From positions 1 through 6,518 of the forward strand of contig OMSM01000081.1 of the NCBI GenBank assembly GCA_900313745.1: DNA of 6,518 bases, in the 5' to 3' direction. Positions 1-5,568 of this stretch are shown piece by piece (within the stretch, counting starts at the first letter, position 1; every line of letters starts with the position of its first letter). This stretch comes from an uncultured Lachnospiraceae bacterium (lineage in GTDB: Bacteria > Bacillota > Clostridia > Lachnospirales > Lachnospiraceae). The translations under genes and the position numbers were made by a program. The notes beneath the pieces were generated by a model. That model was not told the origin of the DNA, searched no databases, and saw only the letters and a program-made list of their open reading frames with translations.

Positions 1-1271
1 GCGAGCCACTCGATGAGCGAGACTTCCTTTCCGTCCACAGTGACCTTCGATCCGTCGTAGTCGAAATCACAGTCGTTGTTGAAGGTCGGGATCCAGGAGA
101 AATGCCCCATGTACTCAAAGCGGGATCCGTCCTCCGTCTCCGCAAGGCCGTGCAGGTCCTCCACCTTGTCCCAGAAGCTGAAGTGCACGTCCTTGTTGCC
201 CGCGGCCTTAAGACGCTTGTAGGTCGGCTCCGCGAACTTGTCCGGCGGAACGACCGTGTCGGTTCTTGCCGAGACGAACCAGACCGGAAGATCCTTTATT
301 GTCTCAAGCTCCTCGTCGCTGATGCACGCATCCGGAAGAGCCTCGCACACCGGGAAGGCGGCTGCGAAGAAATCCGGGTAATCCAGAATCATGCGCACAG
401 TCATGAAACCGCCGTTGGAGTCGCCGCCGATATAGATGCGGCTGGTGTCGATGGAGGGGTTCTTCGCGATGAACTCGTCGATCAGCGCCTTAAGCGCAGG
501 GCCGTAGATGGTCTTTCCGTTCGCCTCGATATGGCCGCTGCCGCTGTCCATCCAGAAGGTAGGCGTCTGAGGAGCGAGGACATATGCGCCTCCCTCTCCG
601 AAGAACGCCTGGTCCTCCGCGCCGGAGAGCGCGACGACCTTGTTGCCCGCATAGGCGGCCTTCACGTCCGTTCCGCCCTCGCCCGCTCCGTGCAGCCAGA
701 TCACCAGGGGCTTCTTCTCCCCGGCGCCCTGAGGCACGAAGTAGCCGTAGGCAAGAGGGCACTCCTCATAGGAGGAGACACCGTGCAGCCAGCCGTACGT
801 GTCGGGATCGTATTCTTTTACCTTCCGGTCGAAAACCAGCCCGGTCACGACGCCGGTCTCATCCTCAAAAGGCTTTACCTGCGTGATCGTGTGCGCCGTG
901 AAGATGAAGCAGTTGAAGTCGCCGACATAGGCAAGCTCCGCCGCCAGCGGCGCCGTAGGCCCATGCTTTATGACCAGGGTGACGTAATCGCTCTCCTCCG
1001 CCGGATTGCCGCATGCGTCGGACGGCCACGCATCCTTCACGGTGAGATACCCGTTGCTGGGAATCACGTCTTTCCTCGCCTCCGGATCAAAGGACATCTT
1101 CCGGGGCACCATCAGCTGGTCGCCCCTCGCATTCAGGCGGTTAACATAAACGGAAAACGTGTCCTTGTCCACCGCTCCCGCCTTCACCTTCGCATCCAGG
1201 GGAAGAATGATCTTCGTCGTGTAGGGCCCGAAATCGGTAACATGCACCTCAGTGTAATAAGCTTTTCCCAT
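1..1271 (-). CDS. EstA-like serine esterase with N-terminal Ig-like domain (C-terminus cut by window edge)
   Basis: The reading frame opens at ATG 1271 and stays open to the left edge, giving 423 residues without a stop. A Shine-Dalgarno (GGAAAGG) lies 6-7 nt before the ATG. Residues about 1-150 are beta-rich and resemble the Ig-like N-terminal domain of EstA-type esterases; about 165-423 form an alpha/beta-hydrolase of the PHB-depolymerase/prolyl-oligopeptidase kind. Visible motifs are the oxyanion-hole segment HGAGEGG (194-200), the nucleophile elbow GGDSNGG with Ser285, an acid candidate Asp338 in ARTDTVV, and a His candidate His390 in MGHFSW. There is no signal peptide or lipobox, so it should be cytoplasmic. 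It probably hydrolyses carboxylic esters, perhaps acetyl or feruloyl groups on sugars; the substrate is inference. It is the second gene of an operon with the upstream GH2 hydrolase (63-bp gap, no terminator). Related proteins are only slightly longer, so little is probably missing. Confidence 0.88.
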   Translation of the reverse strand, partial: MGKAYYTEVHVTDFGPYTTKIILPLDAKVKAGAVDKDTFSVYVNRLNARGDQLMVPRKMSFDPEARKDVIPSNGYLTVKDAWPSDACGNPAEESDYVTLVIKHGPTAPLAAELAYVGDFNCFIFTAHTITQVKPFEDETGVVTGLVFDRKVKEYDPDTYGWLHGVSSYEECPLAYGYFVPQGAGEKKPLVIWLHGAGEGGTDVKAAYAGNKVVALSGAEDQAFFGEGGAYVLAPQTPTFWMDSGSGHIEANGKTIYGPALKALIDEFIAKNPSIDTSRIYIGGDSNGGFMTVRMILDYPDFFAAAFPVCEALPDACISDEELETIKDLPVWFVSARTDTVVPPDKFAEPTYKRLKAAGNKDVHFSFWDKVEDLHGLAETEDGSRFEYMGHFSWIPTFNNDCDFDYDGSKVTVDGKEVSLIEWL

Positions 1272-1284
1272 GGCATTCCTTTCC

Positions 1285-1302
1285 GCCCCGCTTCTCCGGG
1301 GC
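1285..1302 (-). other. Intercistronic GC hairpin just before the esterase ribosome binding site
   Basis: GCCCCG (1285-1290) pairs perfectly with CGGGGC (1297-1302) around a 6-nt loop, in the 63-bp gap between the hydrolase stop and the esterase start. On the transcribed minus strand no T-run follows it; the esterase Shine-Dalgarno comes next. It is therefore not a terminator. It may protect the upstream mRNA end or reduce esterase translation, which is inference. Confidence 0.4.
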
Positions 1303-1334
1303 AATTTGCCGGGCATCGGAAACCGGTGCCGGCA

Positions 1335-3878
1335 TTACTTCACGGTGATCACCGCTTCTCCCTCAAGAGCGCCGGCCTTCACCACAAGGCGCACCTCACC
1401 GGCCTCATAGCCGCTCCGGACAATCGCCCAGGCCCTGCCGCGGTAAGACGTAAACTCTCCTCTGGTGTAGTTCTCCGCCGTAATGGGGTTCGATGAGCCA
1501 AAACCCGCGAGAACCGCCGCGCCGTTCTCCGCCTCAAGCGACGCGGTCATCGGAAGAGCCGCATCCGGGAGAATCTGTCCGCCGGCGTTGACGATATCAA
1601 TGGCGGCATAGGTGACGCTGTGGCCGTCCGCAGCCATCTCCGTGCGCTCCGGCGTGACGCGGATCGCGGCTGCCTCGCCGTCTATCGTCGAAAGCTCCGC
1701 CCTGGAGACCTCTGCTCCGCCGTTAAAGCTCACCGCAAGGAGCGTGCCGGGGGTGTAGGCGGGGACGTCGAACAGGAAGGACTTCGGCAGCTTCGGGCAC
1801 TCCCTCTCCCCGGCTTTCTGCCTTCCGATCTCCTCTCCGTTGAGGAAGAGGGCAACTTCTTCGGCACCGGAGAATACGACCGCCTGGACGGGTTTTCCTT
1901 CCTTGCCGGGCCAGGTCCAGTTCCTGCGGACCGTGATAAAGCCCCACTGGCTGATGACCTCCTCCCTGCCGAAGTTGTCGGGATCATAGGAGAAGAGATA
2001 TGTCGCCGGGCTTCCCCAGACTACGCTGCGGTAGTCTCCCTGCGGCATCCGGCCGCCGTTGATGTCCACATCCGCGTCGTTGGCGAGCCTCCAGGGGAAG
2101 GCAGAGACGTGGGATGAGAACGCTCTTAAGCCGCGGTCGGAGTCCTTGTCCTCAGGATCAAAGAACATGGTCTTTCCGATGCCTGCCTCTCCGAGGTAGT
2201 CATATGCGGTCCAGGTGAAATCTCCGATGTAGCAGGGCCTGGATTCCACCAGGGGCCAGCGGAAGCCGATCTCCTTGGGGAAGTTCTCGGAGCCGAGGAT
2301 CACCCGGTCGGGATAGAGCACGTGATCCTGCTCGTAGCGGTCCTCCTGGTAATTGTAGCCGAAGATGTCCAGGCTGCTCGAGAAGGCCTCGGTGAGTTCC
2401 TCGAAGCTTAAGTCAGTTTTGGCCGTATCCGCGTTCTGCAGATCCGCGTCGCCGCTCTGTGCCTTCTCCATCTGCTCCTTCATCTTCCTCGCATTCTCGG
2501 CCATCAGCTCGGTATCAAGGCCGTTCCAGAAGGAGCAGATCGCGTTGGAGATGGGACGGCTGGGATCCAGGGACCTCATCTTCTCCGCAAGCTTCTCCGC
2601 CAGAACATAGCCATTGCCCAGTCCCGCGCGCTCCGTGATCTCGTTTCCTGTAGACCAGATCACCACGGAGGGGTGGTTCCTGTCCCGCTTCATGAAGAGG
2701 GTTAAATCCTTCTCCCAGTCAGTTTCAAAGAACATGTTGTAGTCGCCGGGCTGCTTCATCATGCCCCAGGCATCGAAGGCCTCGTCGAAGACATACATTC
2801 CGAGCCTGTCACAAGCCTCCATCAGCACTGCGGACGGCGGGTTATGGGTGGTGCGGACGGCATTGAAGCCGATCTTCTTCAGGTTGGAGAGCTTGCGGAA
2901 CTCGCTGTCGTAGAGGGACACCGTTCCGAGCATTCCGTTGTCGTGGTGGATGCAGCCGCCCTTCAGCTTGACGCTCTTACCGTTGATGCGGAGCCCGTGG
3001 ACGGCGTCGGCGGCAACGGTCTTGATGCCGAAGAGCACGTCGGTCTCATCGACGGTGCCGTTCTCACAGGGAACATGGTGCGTCTTGAAGATGCCGAGGT
3101 CAGTCACCCTCGCGTGAAGCCGGTAGAGTTCGGGATGCTCCGCGTCCCAGAGCACGGGATTGGCCACATTCATCACGATGCGGGCGGACGATACCGTCCC
3201 GGCGTTGATCTGCAACTTCTGGCTGCGGCAGATTATGACCTCATCGCTTCCGTCGCGGGTAAGGAACACCTCGACACTCGCAATGTGATCCTCGGAGGTC
3301 GCGTTCTCCACCTCGACCGCTGTCTGTACGTTGGCATAGAGAGGAGTTCCGTCCCCGTCATAGTCGATGGTCCTTGTATAGCCGAAGATGCCGTCGTTCG
3401 CGATATGAACCTTCGGGGTGTGGACGAGCTCGACGCTGCGGTAGATGCCCGCTCCGGAATACCAGCGGCTGTTGGGCTGCATGCTGGGATTGACAATGAC
3501 ATTTACAAGGTTGTCCCTGCCGCAGTAAACCTTCCTCGTGATATTGACCGCGAAGGGCGCGTAGCCGTAGTGCTGCAGCGCAGCCTTGTCGCCGTTGACC
3601 TCGACGGTGGCGTTCATCATGACGCCGTCGAACTTAAGGAAAATCTCGTCACCCTCCCACTCGGCGGGAATATGGAGCGTCTTCGTGTAATGCGCAACCC
3701 CCGCGGTGAAGAATCCGCTCGACGCTCCCGCAGGGGCGTCCTCCCTGACGTCACTCTCAATCATGTAATCATGGGGGAGATTGACGGTTCTCTCGCTGTT
3801 TCCGCCGAAGAACGCGGCGAGCCCGCCTCCCATGCCTAAGCCGAATTTCCAGTCCTTGTCGATGTTGATACTGCGCAT
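1335..3878 (-). CDS. Glycoside hydrolase family 2 protein, probable beta-galactosidase
   Basis: The 847-residue protein has the full GH2 layout. It has a jelly-roll sugar-binding domain (about 1-175, with LPHD at 34-37 and RWYSGAGIYR around 138-147), an Ig-like domain (about 180-285), a catalytic TIM barrel (about 286-600), a DUF4982-like domain (about 615-725, VALFLNGEEIG) and a C-terminal GH2-C5-like domain (about 735-845). The acid/base is Glu413 in WSTGNE and the nucleophile Glu531 in ILGSEN. FTWTAYDYLGEAG (554-566) resembles beta-galactosidases of this clade, and I see no NxK glucuronidase motif, so beta-galactosidase is favoured; another beta-glycosidase specificity is possible. No signal peptide is present, implying cytoplasmic cleavage of imported oligosaccharides by the retaining mechanism. 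The start is fixed by an ideal AAGGAGG 6 nt upstream. It is first in an operon with the esterase and divergent from an AraC-kinase fusion that probably controls it. Confidence 0.93.
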   Translation of the reverse strand: MRSINIDKDWKFGLGMGGGLAAFFGGNSERTVNLPHDYMIESDVREDAPAGASSGFFTAGVAHYTKTLHIPAEWEGDEIFLKFDGVMMNATVEVNGDKAALQHYGYAPFAVNITRKVYCGRDNLVNVIVNPSMQPNSRWYSGAGIYRSVELVHTPKVHIANDGIFGYTRTIDYDGDGTPLYANVQTAVEVENATSEDHIASVEVFLTRDGSDEVIICRSQKLQINAGTVSSARIVMNVANPVLWDAEHPELYRLHARVTDLGIFKTHHVPCENGTVDETDVLFGIKTVAADAVHGLRINGKSVKLKGGCIHHDNGMLGTVSLYDSEFRKLSNLKKIGFNAVRTTHNPPSAVLMEACDRLGMYVFDEAFDAWGMMKQPGDYNMFFETDWEKDLTLFMKRDRNHPSVVIWSTGNEITERAGLGNGYVLAEKLAEKMRSLDPSRPISNAICSFWNGLDTELMAENARKMKEQMEKAQSGDADLQNADTAKTDLSFEELTEAFSSSLDIFGYNYQEDRYEQDHVLYPDRVILGSENFPKEIGFRWPLVESRPCYIGDFTWTAYDYLGEAGIGKTMFFDPEDKDSDRGLRAFSSHVSAFPWRLANDADVDINGGRMPQGDYRSVVWGSPATYLFSYDPDNFGREEVISQWGFITVRRNWTWPGKEGKPVQAVVFSGAEEVALFLNGEEIGRQKAGERECPKLPKSFLFDVPAYTPGTLLAVSFNGGAEVSRAELSTIDGEAAAIRVTPERTEMAADGHSVTYAAIDIVNAGGQILPDAALPMTASLEAENGAAVLAGFGSSNPITAENYTRGEFTSYRGRAWAIVRSGYEAGEVRLVVKAGALEGEAVITVK

Positions 3879-3882
3879 AAAT

Positions 3883-3889
3883 CCTCCTT
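3883..3889 (-). promoter_or_regulatory. Shine-Dalgarno of the GH2 hydrolase gene
   Basis: Read on the minus strand this is AAGGAGG, a near-perfect match to the 16S rRNA tail, ending 4 nt before ATTTATG's A-rich start context (ATG at 3878, core spacing about 4-6 nt). It is preceded by a T5 run. It decides the start codon at 3878 and predicts strong translation. Confidence 0.85.
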
Positions 3890-3895
3890 AAAAAC

Positions 3896-3909
3896 TGATC
3901 CTTGATCCT
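3896..3909. repeat. Tandem 7-bp repeat in the hydrolase leader
   Basis: TGATCCT occurs twice without a gap (3896-3902 and 3903-3909) and continues as TGAT (3909-3912). It sits in the untranslated leader of the hydrolase mRNA, immediately upstream of the T5 and Shine-Dalgarno. A regulatory role is unproven and chance slippage is a fair alternative. Confidence 0.4.
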
Positions 3910-3913
3910 GATA

Positions 3914-3929
3914 CGGCTGAGAGCAGCCG
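3914..3929 (-). other. Hairpin in the hydrolase 5' leader
   Basis: CGGCTG (3914-3919) and CAGCCG (3924-3929) are perfectly complementary around a 4-nt loop, so the leader RNA can fold a 6-bp GC-rich stem about 25 nt upstream of the Shine-Dalgarno. No U-tract follows directly, so it is not a plain terminator. It could stabilise the mRNA or be part of an operator with the adjacent repeats. Confidence 0.4.
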
Positions 3930-3952
3930 GATTCCGGGTGAAGCCGGTTCCG
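3925..3952. repeat. Imperfect direct repeat AGCCGG(A)TTCCG in the leader
   Basis: AGCCGG-A-TTCCG (3925-3936) recurs as AGCCGG-TTCCG (3942-3952), with a 16-17 bp period. AraC-family proteins often bind direct repeats about two helical turns apart, and the TTCCG core also appears in the dyad at 4011-4027. The repeat lies downstream of the predicted hydrolase transcription start, where binding would tend to repress. The operator role is inference. Confidence 0.4.
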
Positions 3953-3961
3953 CCCGGCCGC

Positions 3962-3990
3962 TTGTGCCTGTGGTAATTTCATTGTAGCAT
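3962..3990 (+). promoter_or_regulatory. Weak candidate promoter for the AraC-kinase fusion gene
   Basis: TTGTGC (3962-3967) and TAGCAT (3985-3990) are separated by 17 bp. The boxes match the consensus at about 3/6 and 4/6 positions, so this is weak. The -10 overlaps that of the opposing hydrolase promoter, so the two could not be occupied by polymerase at once. A start near 3997 would give a leader of about 54 nt that includes the dyad at 4011-4027. Confidence 0.25.
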
Positions 3991-4008
3991 TCCAGGGGAA
4001 TACAGCAA
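3981..4008 (-). promoter_or_regulatory. Promoter of the GH2-esterase operon
   Basis: On the minus strand, TTGCTG (4008-4003) is followed after 16 bp by TACAAT (3986-3981), preceded by TG one base away, giving an extended -10 (TGCTACAAT). The -10 matches 5/6. Transcription would start near 3974 and leave a leader of roughly 95 nt before the hydrolase ATG. The short spacer and imperfect -35 fit a promoter that benefits from an activator. Confidence 0.65.
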
Positions 4009-4010
4009 AT

Positions 4011-4027
4011 CCGGAAACCTGTTCCGG
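4011..4027. promoter_or_regulatory. Candidate operator: CCGGAA-N5-TTCCGG dyad
   Basis: CCGGAA (4011-4016) and TTCCGG (4022-4027) form a perfect 6-bp inverted repeat with a 5-bp centre. It lies directly upstream of the hydrolase -35 box, centred near -45 relative to the predicted start, which is the usual place for a class II activator. It also sits in the leader of the fusion gene, 23 bp before its ATG. Binding by the neighbouring AraC-type protein is inference. Confidence 0.45.
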
Positions 4028-4050
4028 CCGGTCCGTGAGATGATTGAACT

Positions 4051-5448
4051 ATGCATGAATACAGAGCGCTCATTCAGAACAGCCTTAACACAATTGAAGC
4101 AATGCTTGAAGGGGAAATCGACGCCGCCGGCCTCGCGGCGGAGGCCGGCTTCTCGCTCTACCACTACTGCCGCATTTTCCAGTCGGAGACCGGGATGCCG
4201 GTTATGCGCTATGTGACAAGGAGGAGGCTCCTGCGCGCGGCGTACCTTATGAGCCTGGGCACCGGCCGGACCGAGGCTGCGCTCCGGTGCGGCTTCGATA
4301 CCTACGCCGGCTTCTACCGGGCCTTCGTCCGCGAGCTCGGATGTACGCCCGCCGCCTACCTCGGAGCCGGCCGGGCCAGGCTGCCCGCAAAGATAATCCT
4401 TGAAGAAGAGGAGCACCCTATGATTACCAGAGAAAAAGCTGCTTCCCTCCTGCCCCTCTGGGGCATGGAAGGGGAGAATATCCGCGACATCTACAACGAA
4501 GGCCCGGGAACCCGGAGCGAAAACAGCTACGCCGTCGGGGAAGATCACATCATGAAGTTCACCTCGGACCGGCGAAAACTTCTGCTCTCCCTGGAGATTC
4601 CGCGAAAACTCGTAAATGCCGGACTTGCGGCGCCGATGCCGGTGCCGCTTAAAAGCTTCGCCTGCGAAACAGAAGATAACCGCGGACTTTACGCGGAAAA
4701 GGACGGCATGTACTACTGGATCTACAGGAAACTCCCGGGAAGCCCTCTGTCCTCGGCGGAGCTTCTATCGGAGAGCGGCGCCAGGAAGGCTGTCCTCATC
4801 GGTGAGGCCGTCGGCAGGCTGGATCTGGCGCTGAAGGACGCGGAATTCTCCGCAGGCGCCGCGGATCTCTTCCACGACTCCGACCTTATCCCTTCCCTGA
4901 GGGACTGGGCACTGCCCGCGGTGAAGGATGAGCTTATGCTCTCTCACGAGTTTTGCCTTAACATCCTGGATGACCTGAACCGGCTGTATCCTCTGCTTCC
5001 GAGACAGGTCATCCACCGCGACCCGCACCTAGGCAACATCATCTCCCTCCCCGGACAGTCCGCGTTCCGCGCGGGCTTCATCGACTTCGAGCTCTCCGAG
5101 CGGAATATCCGGCTCTACGATCCGCTCTATACCGCGACCTCCGTCCTGTCCGAGAACGGCATTATCGGCAATGAGGAGCTTGAGGCCCGGTGGCTCGACA
5201 TTCTGAAGGGCATCCTGGCCGGCTACGACCGGACTGCCGCCCTCACGGCCGCGGAAAAGGAAGCGGTCCCCGCTGTTCTCGCCGCACACCAGATTGTTTT
5301 TACGGCATACTTCAGGGATCTCTCCAGGTTTGCCGGCCTGTACGAGACAAACCGGCAGATGACGCTGTGGCTCATCCGGCAATGGAGGGAAGGAAGGCTG
5401 GCTTCCGCGGTTCCCTCGCAGCCGCGCAAGGTCCGGCGCAGATCCTGA
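4051..5448 (+). CDS. AraC-type DNA-binding domain fused to an APH/choline-kinase-fold phosphotransferase domain
   Basis: The 465-residue protein has two parts. Residues about 8-105 are an AraC/XylS double helix-turn-helix: first HTH near IDAAGLAAEAGFSLYHYCRIF, here residues 23-43, and second HTH near 74-104 (ALRCGFDTYAGFYRAF, LGCTPAAYL). A Glu-rich linker (118-122) leads to an aminoglycoside-phosphotransferase-fold domain (about 124-450) with a probable ATP-contacting Lys169 (HIMKF), catalytic loop HRDPHLGN (Asp324, Asn329) and metal-binding IDFE (Asp345). These residues look intact, so phosphotransfer is plausible; the substrate is unknown. The start follows an in-frame stop at 4045-4047 and matches where AraC HTH domains begin; the Shine-Dalgarno is weak (GAGATG, 4037-4042). 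Its divergent position suggests it controls the GH2-esterase operon, with the C-terminal half in the sensor place that a GyrI-like domain fills in other HTH-first regulators. Confidence 0.85.
   Translation: MHEYRALIQNSLNTIEAMLEGEIDAAGLAAEAGFSLYHYCRIFQSETGMPVMRYVTRRRLLRAAYLMSLGTGRTEAALRCGFDTYAGFYRAFVRELGCTPAAYLGAGRARLPAKIILEEEEHPMITREKAASLLPLWGMEGENIRDIYNEGPGTRSENSYAVGEDHIMKFTSDRRKLLLSLEIPRKLVNAGLAAPMPVPLKSFACETEDNRGLYAEKDGMYYWIYRKLPGSPLSSAELLSESGARKAVLIGEAVGRLDLALKDAEFSAGAADLFHDSDLIPSLRDWALPAVKDELMLSHEFCLNILDDLNRLYPLLPRQVIHRDPHLGNIISLPGQSAFRAGFIDFELSERNIRLYDPLYTATSVLSENGIIGNEELEARWLDILKGILAGYDRTAALTAAEKEAVPAVLAAHQIVFTAYFRDLSRFAGLYETNRQMTLWLIRQWREGRLASAVPSQPRKVRRRS
4408..4422 (+). promoter_or_regulatory. 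Possible internal ribosome binding site and start at the domain junction
   Basis: GAGGAG (4408-4413) lies 6 nt before an in-frame ATG (4420-4422, Met124), exactly where the kinase-fold domain begins. This is a better Shine-Dalgarno than the one at the gene's own start. A free kinase domain of about 342 residues could be made, or this may mark an old gene junction. The Glu-Glu-Glu-Glu linker codons could also produce the motif by chance. Confidence 0.35.
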
Positions 5449-5500
5449 TCTCCTGCAGGCCGCCTCTCACCCTGGGCGAAAATGTCTGCGGGAAATATGT

Positions 5501-5549
5501 TTCTGTACCTTGACATTATTCCCGGAAAAGAATATGCTTAGGTACAGAA
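5501..5549. promoter_or_regulatory. 10-bp inverted repeat bracketing the marR-type promoter, candidate autoregulatory operator
   Basis: TTCTGTACCT (5501-5510) and AGGTACAGAA (5540-5549) are perfect inverted copies separated by 29 bp. Between and overlapping them are the -35 (5510-5515) and -10 (5533-5538); the predicted start near 5545 is inside the right arm. The GTAC cores are 38 bp apart. MarR proteins commonly repress their own genes from such sites, so binding by the product of the next gene is the leading inference. Confidence 0.55.
5510..5538 (+). promoter_or_regulatory. Promoter of the MarR-family gene
   Basis: A perfect TTGACA (5510-5515) and a TATGCT -10 (5533-5538, 4/6) are spaced by the ideal 17 bp. 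Transcription would begin near 5545, about 24 nt before the ATG. The rest of the 120-bp gap (5449-5500) shows no convincing terminator for the preceding gene. Confidence 0.7.
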
Positions 5550-5556
5550 GCAAAAA

Positions 5557-5562
5557 AGGAGG
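5557..5562 (+). promoter_or_regulatory. Shine-Dalgarno of the MarR-family gene
   Basis: AGGAGG, within AAAAAAGGAGGTG, lies 6 nt before ATG 5569. It fixes the upstream start and shows that the unusual N-terminal extension is translated, in preference to the later ATG codons at Met11 or Met44. Confidence 0.85.
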
Positions 5563-5568
5563 TGCGCA

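Noticed and set aside
1285..1302. Terminator between the hydrolase and the esterase
   Set aside because: The 6-bp hairpin is not followed by a T-run on the minus strand; the esterase Shine-Dalgarno follows directly.
102..1496. 464-codon open frame on the plus strand
   Set aside because: It lies antisense to the esterase and the end of the hydrolase, has no Shine-Dalgarno and encodes no recognisable domain; the minus strand carries clear catalytic motifs. Long antisense frames are expected in GC-rich genes.
2844..3839. 331-codon open frame on the plus strand
   Set aside because: It is antisense to the GH2 N-terminal half, with no motif or ribosome binding site; the hydrolase frame is unambiguous.
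3904..3912. GATCCTGAT shared between the hydrolase leader and the end of the AraC-kinase gene (5441-5449)
   Set aside because: A 9-bp match between two places in 6.5 kb is expected by chance and has no positional logic.
3979..4548. 189-codon open frame on the minus strand across the divergent promoter region
   Set aside because: It is antisense to the AraC-type helix-turn-helix and runs through the promoters; no domain is seen.
4420..5448. Aminoglycoside resistance gene
   Set aside because: The fold and active-site motifs are shared by many small-molecule kinases. Fusion to an AraC domain and location beside sugar enzymes do not support drug resistance.
5440..5461. Terminator after the AraC-kinase gene (AGATCCTGATCT and CCTGCAGG palindromes)
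   Set aside because: The symmetric sequences leave loops too short to fold and have no T-tract; no convincing terminator is visible up to 5500.
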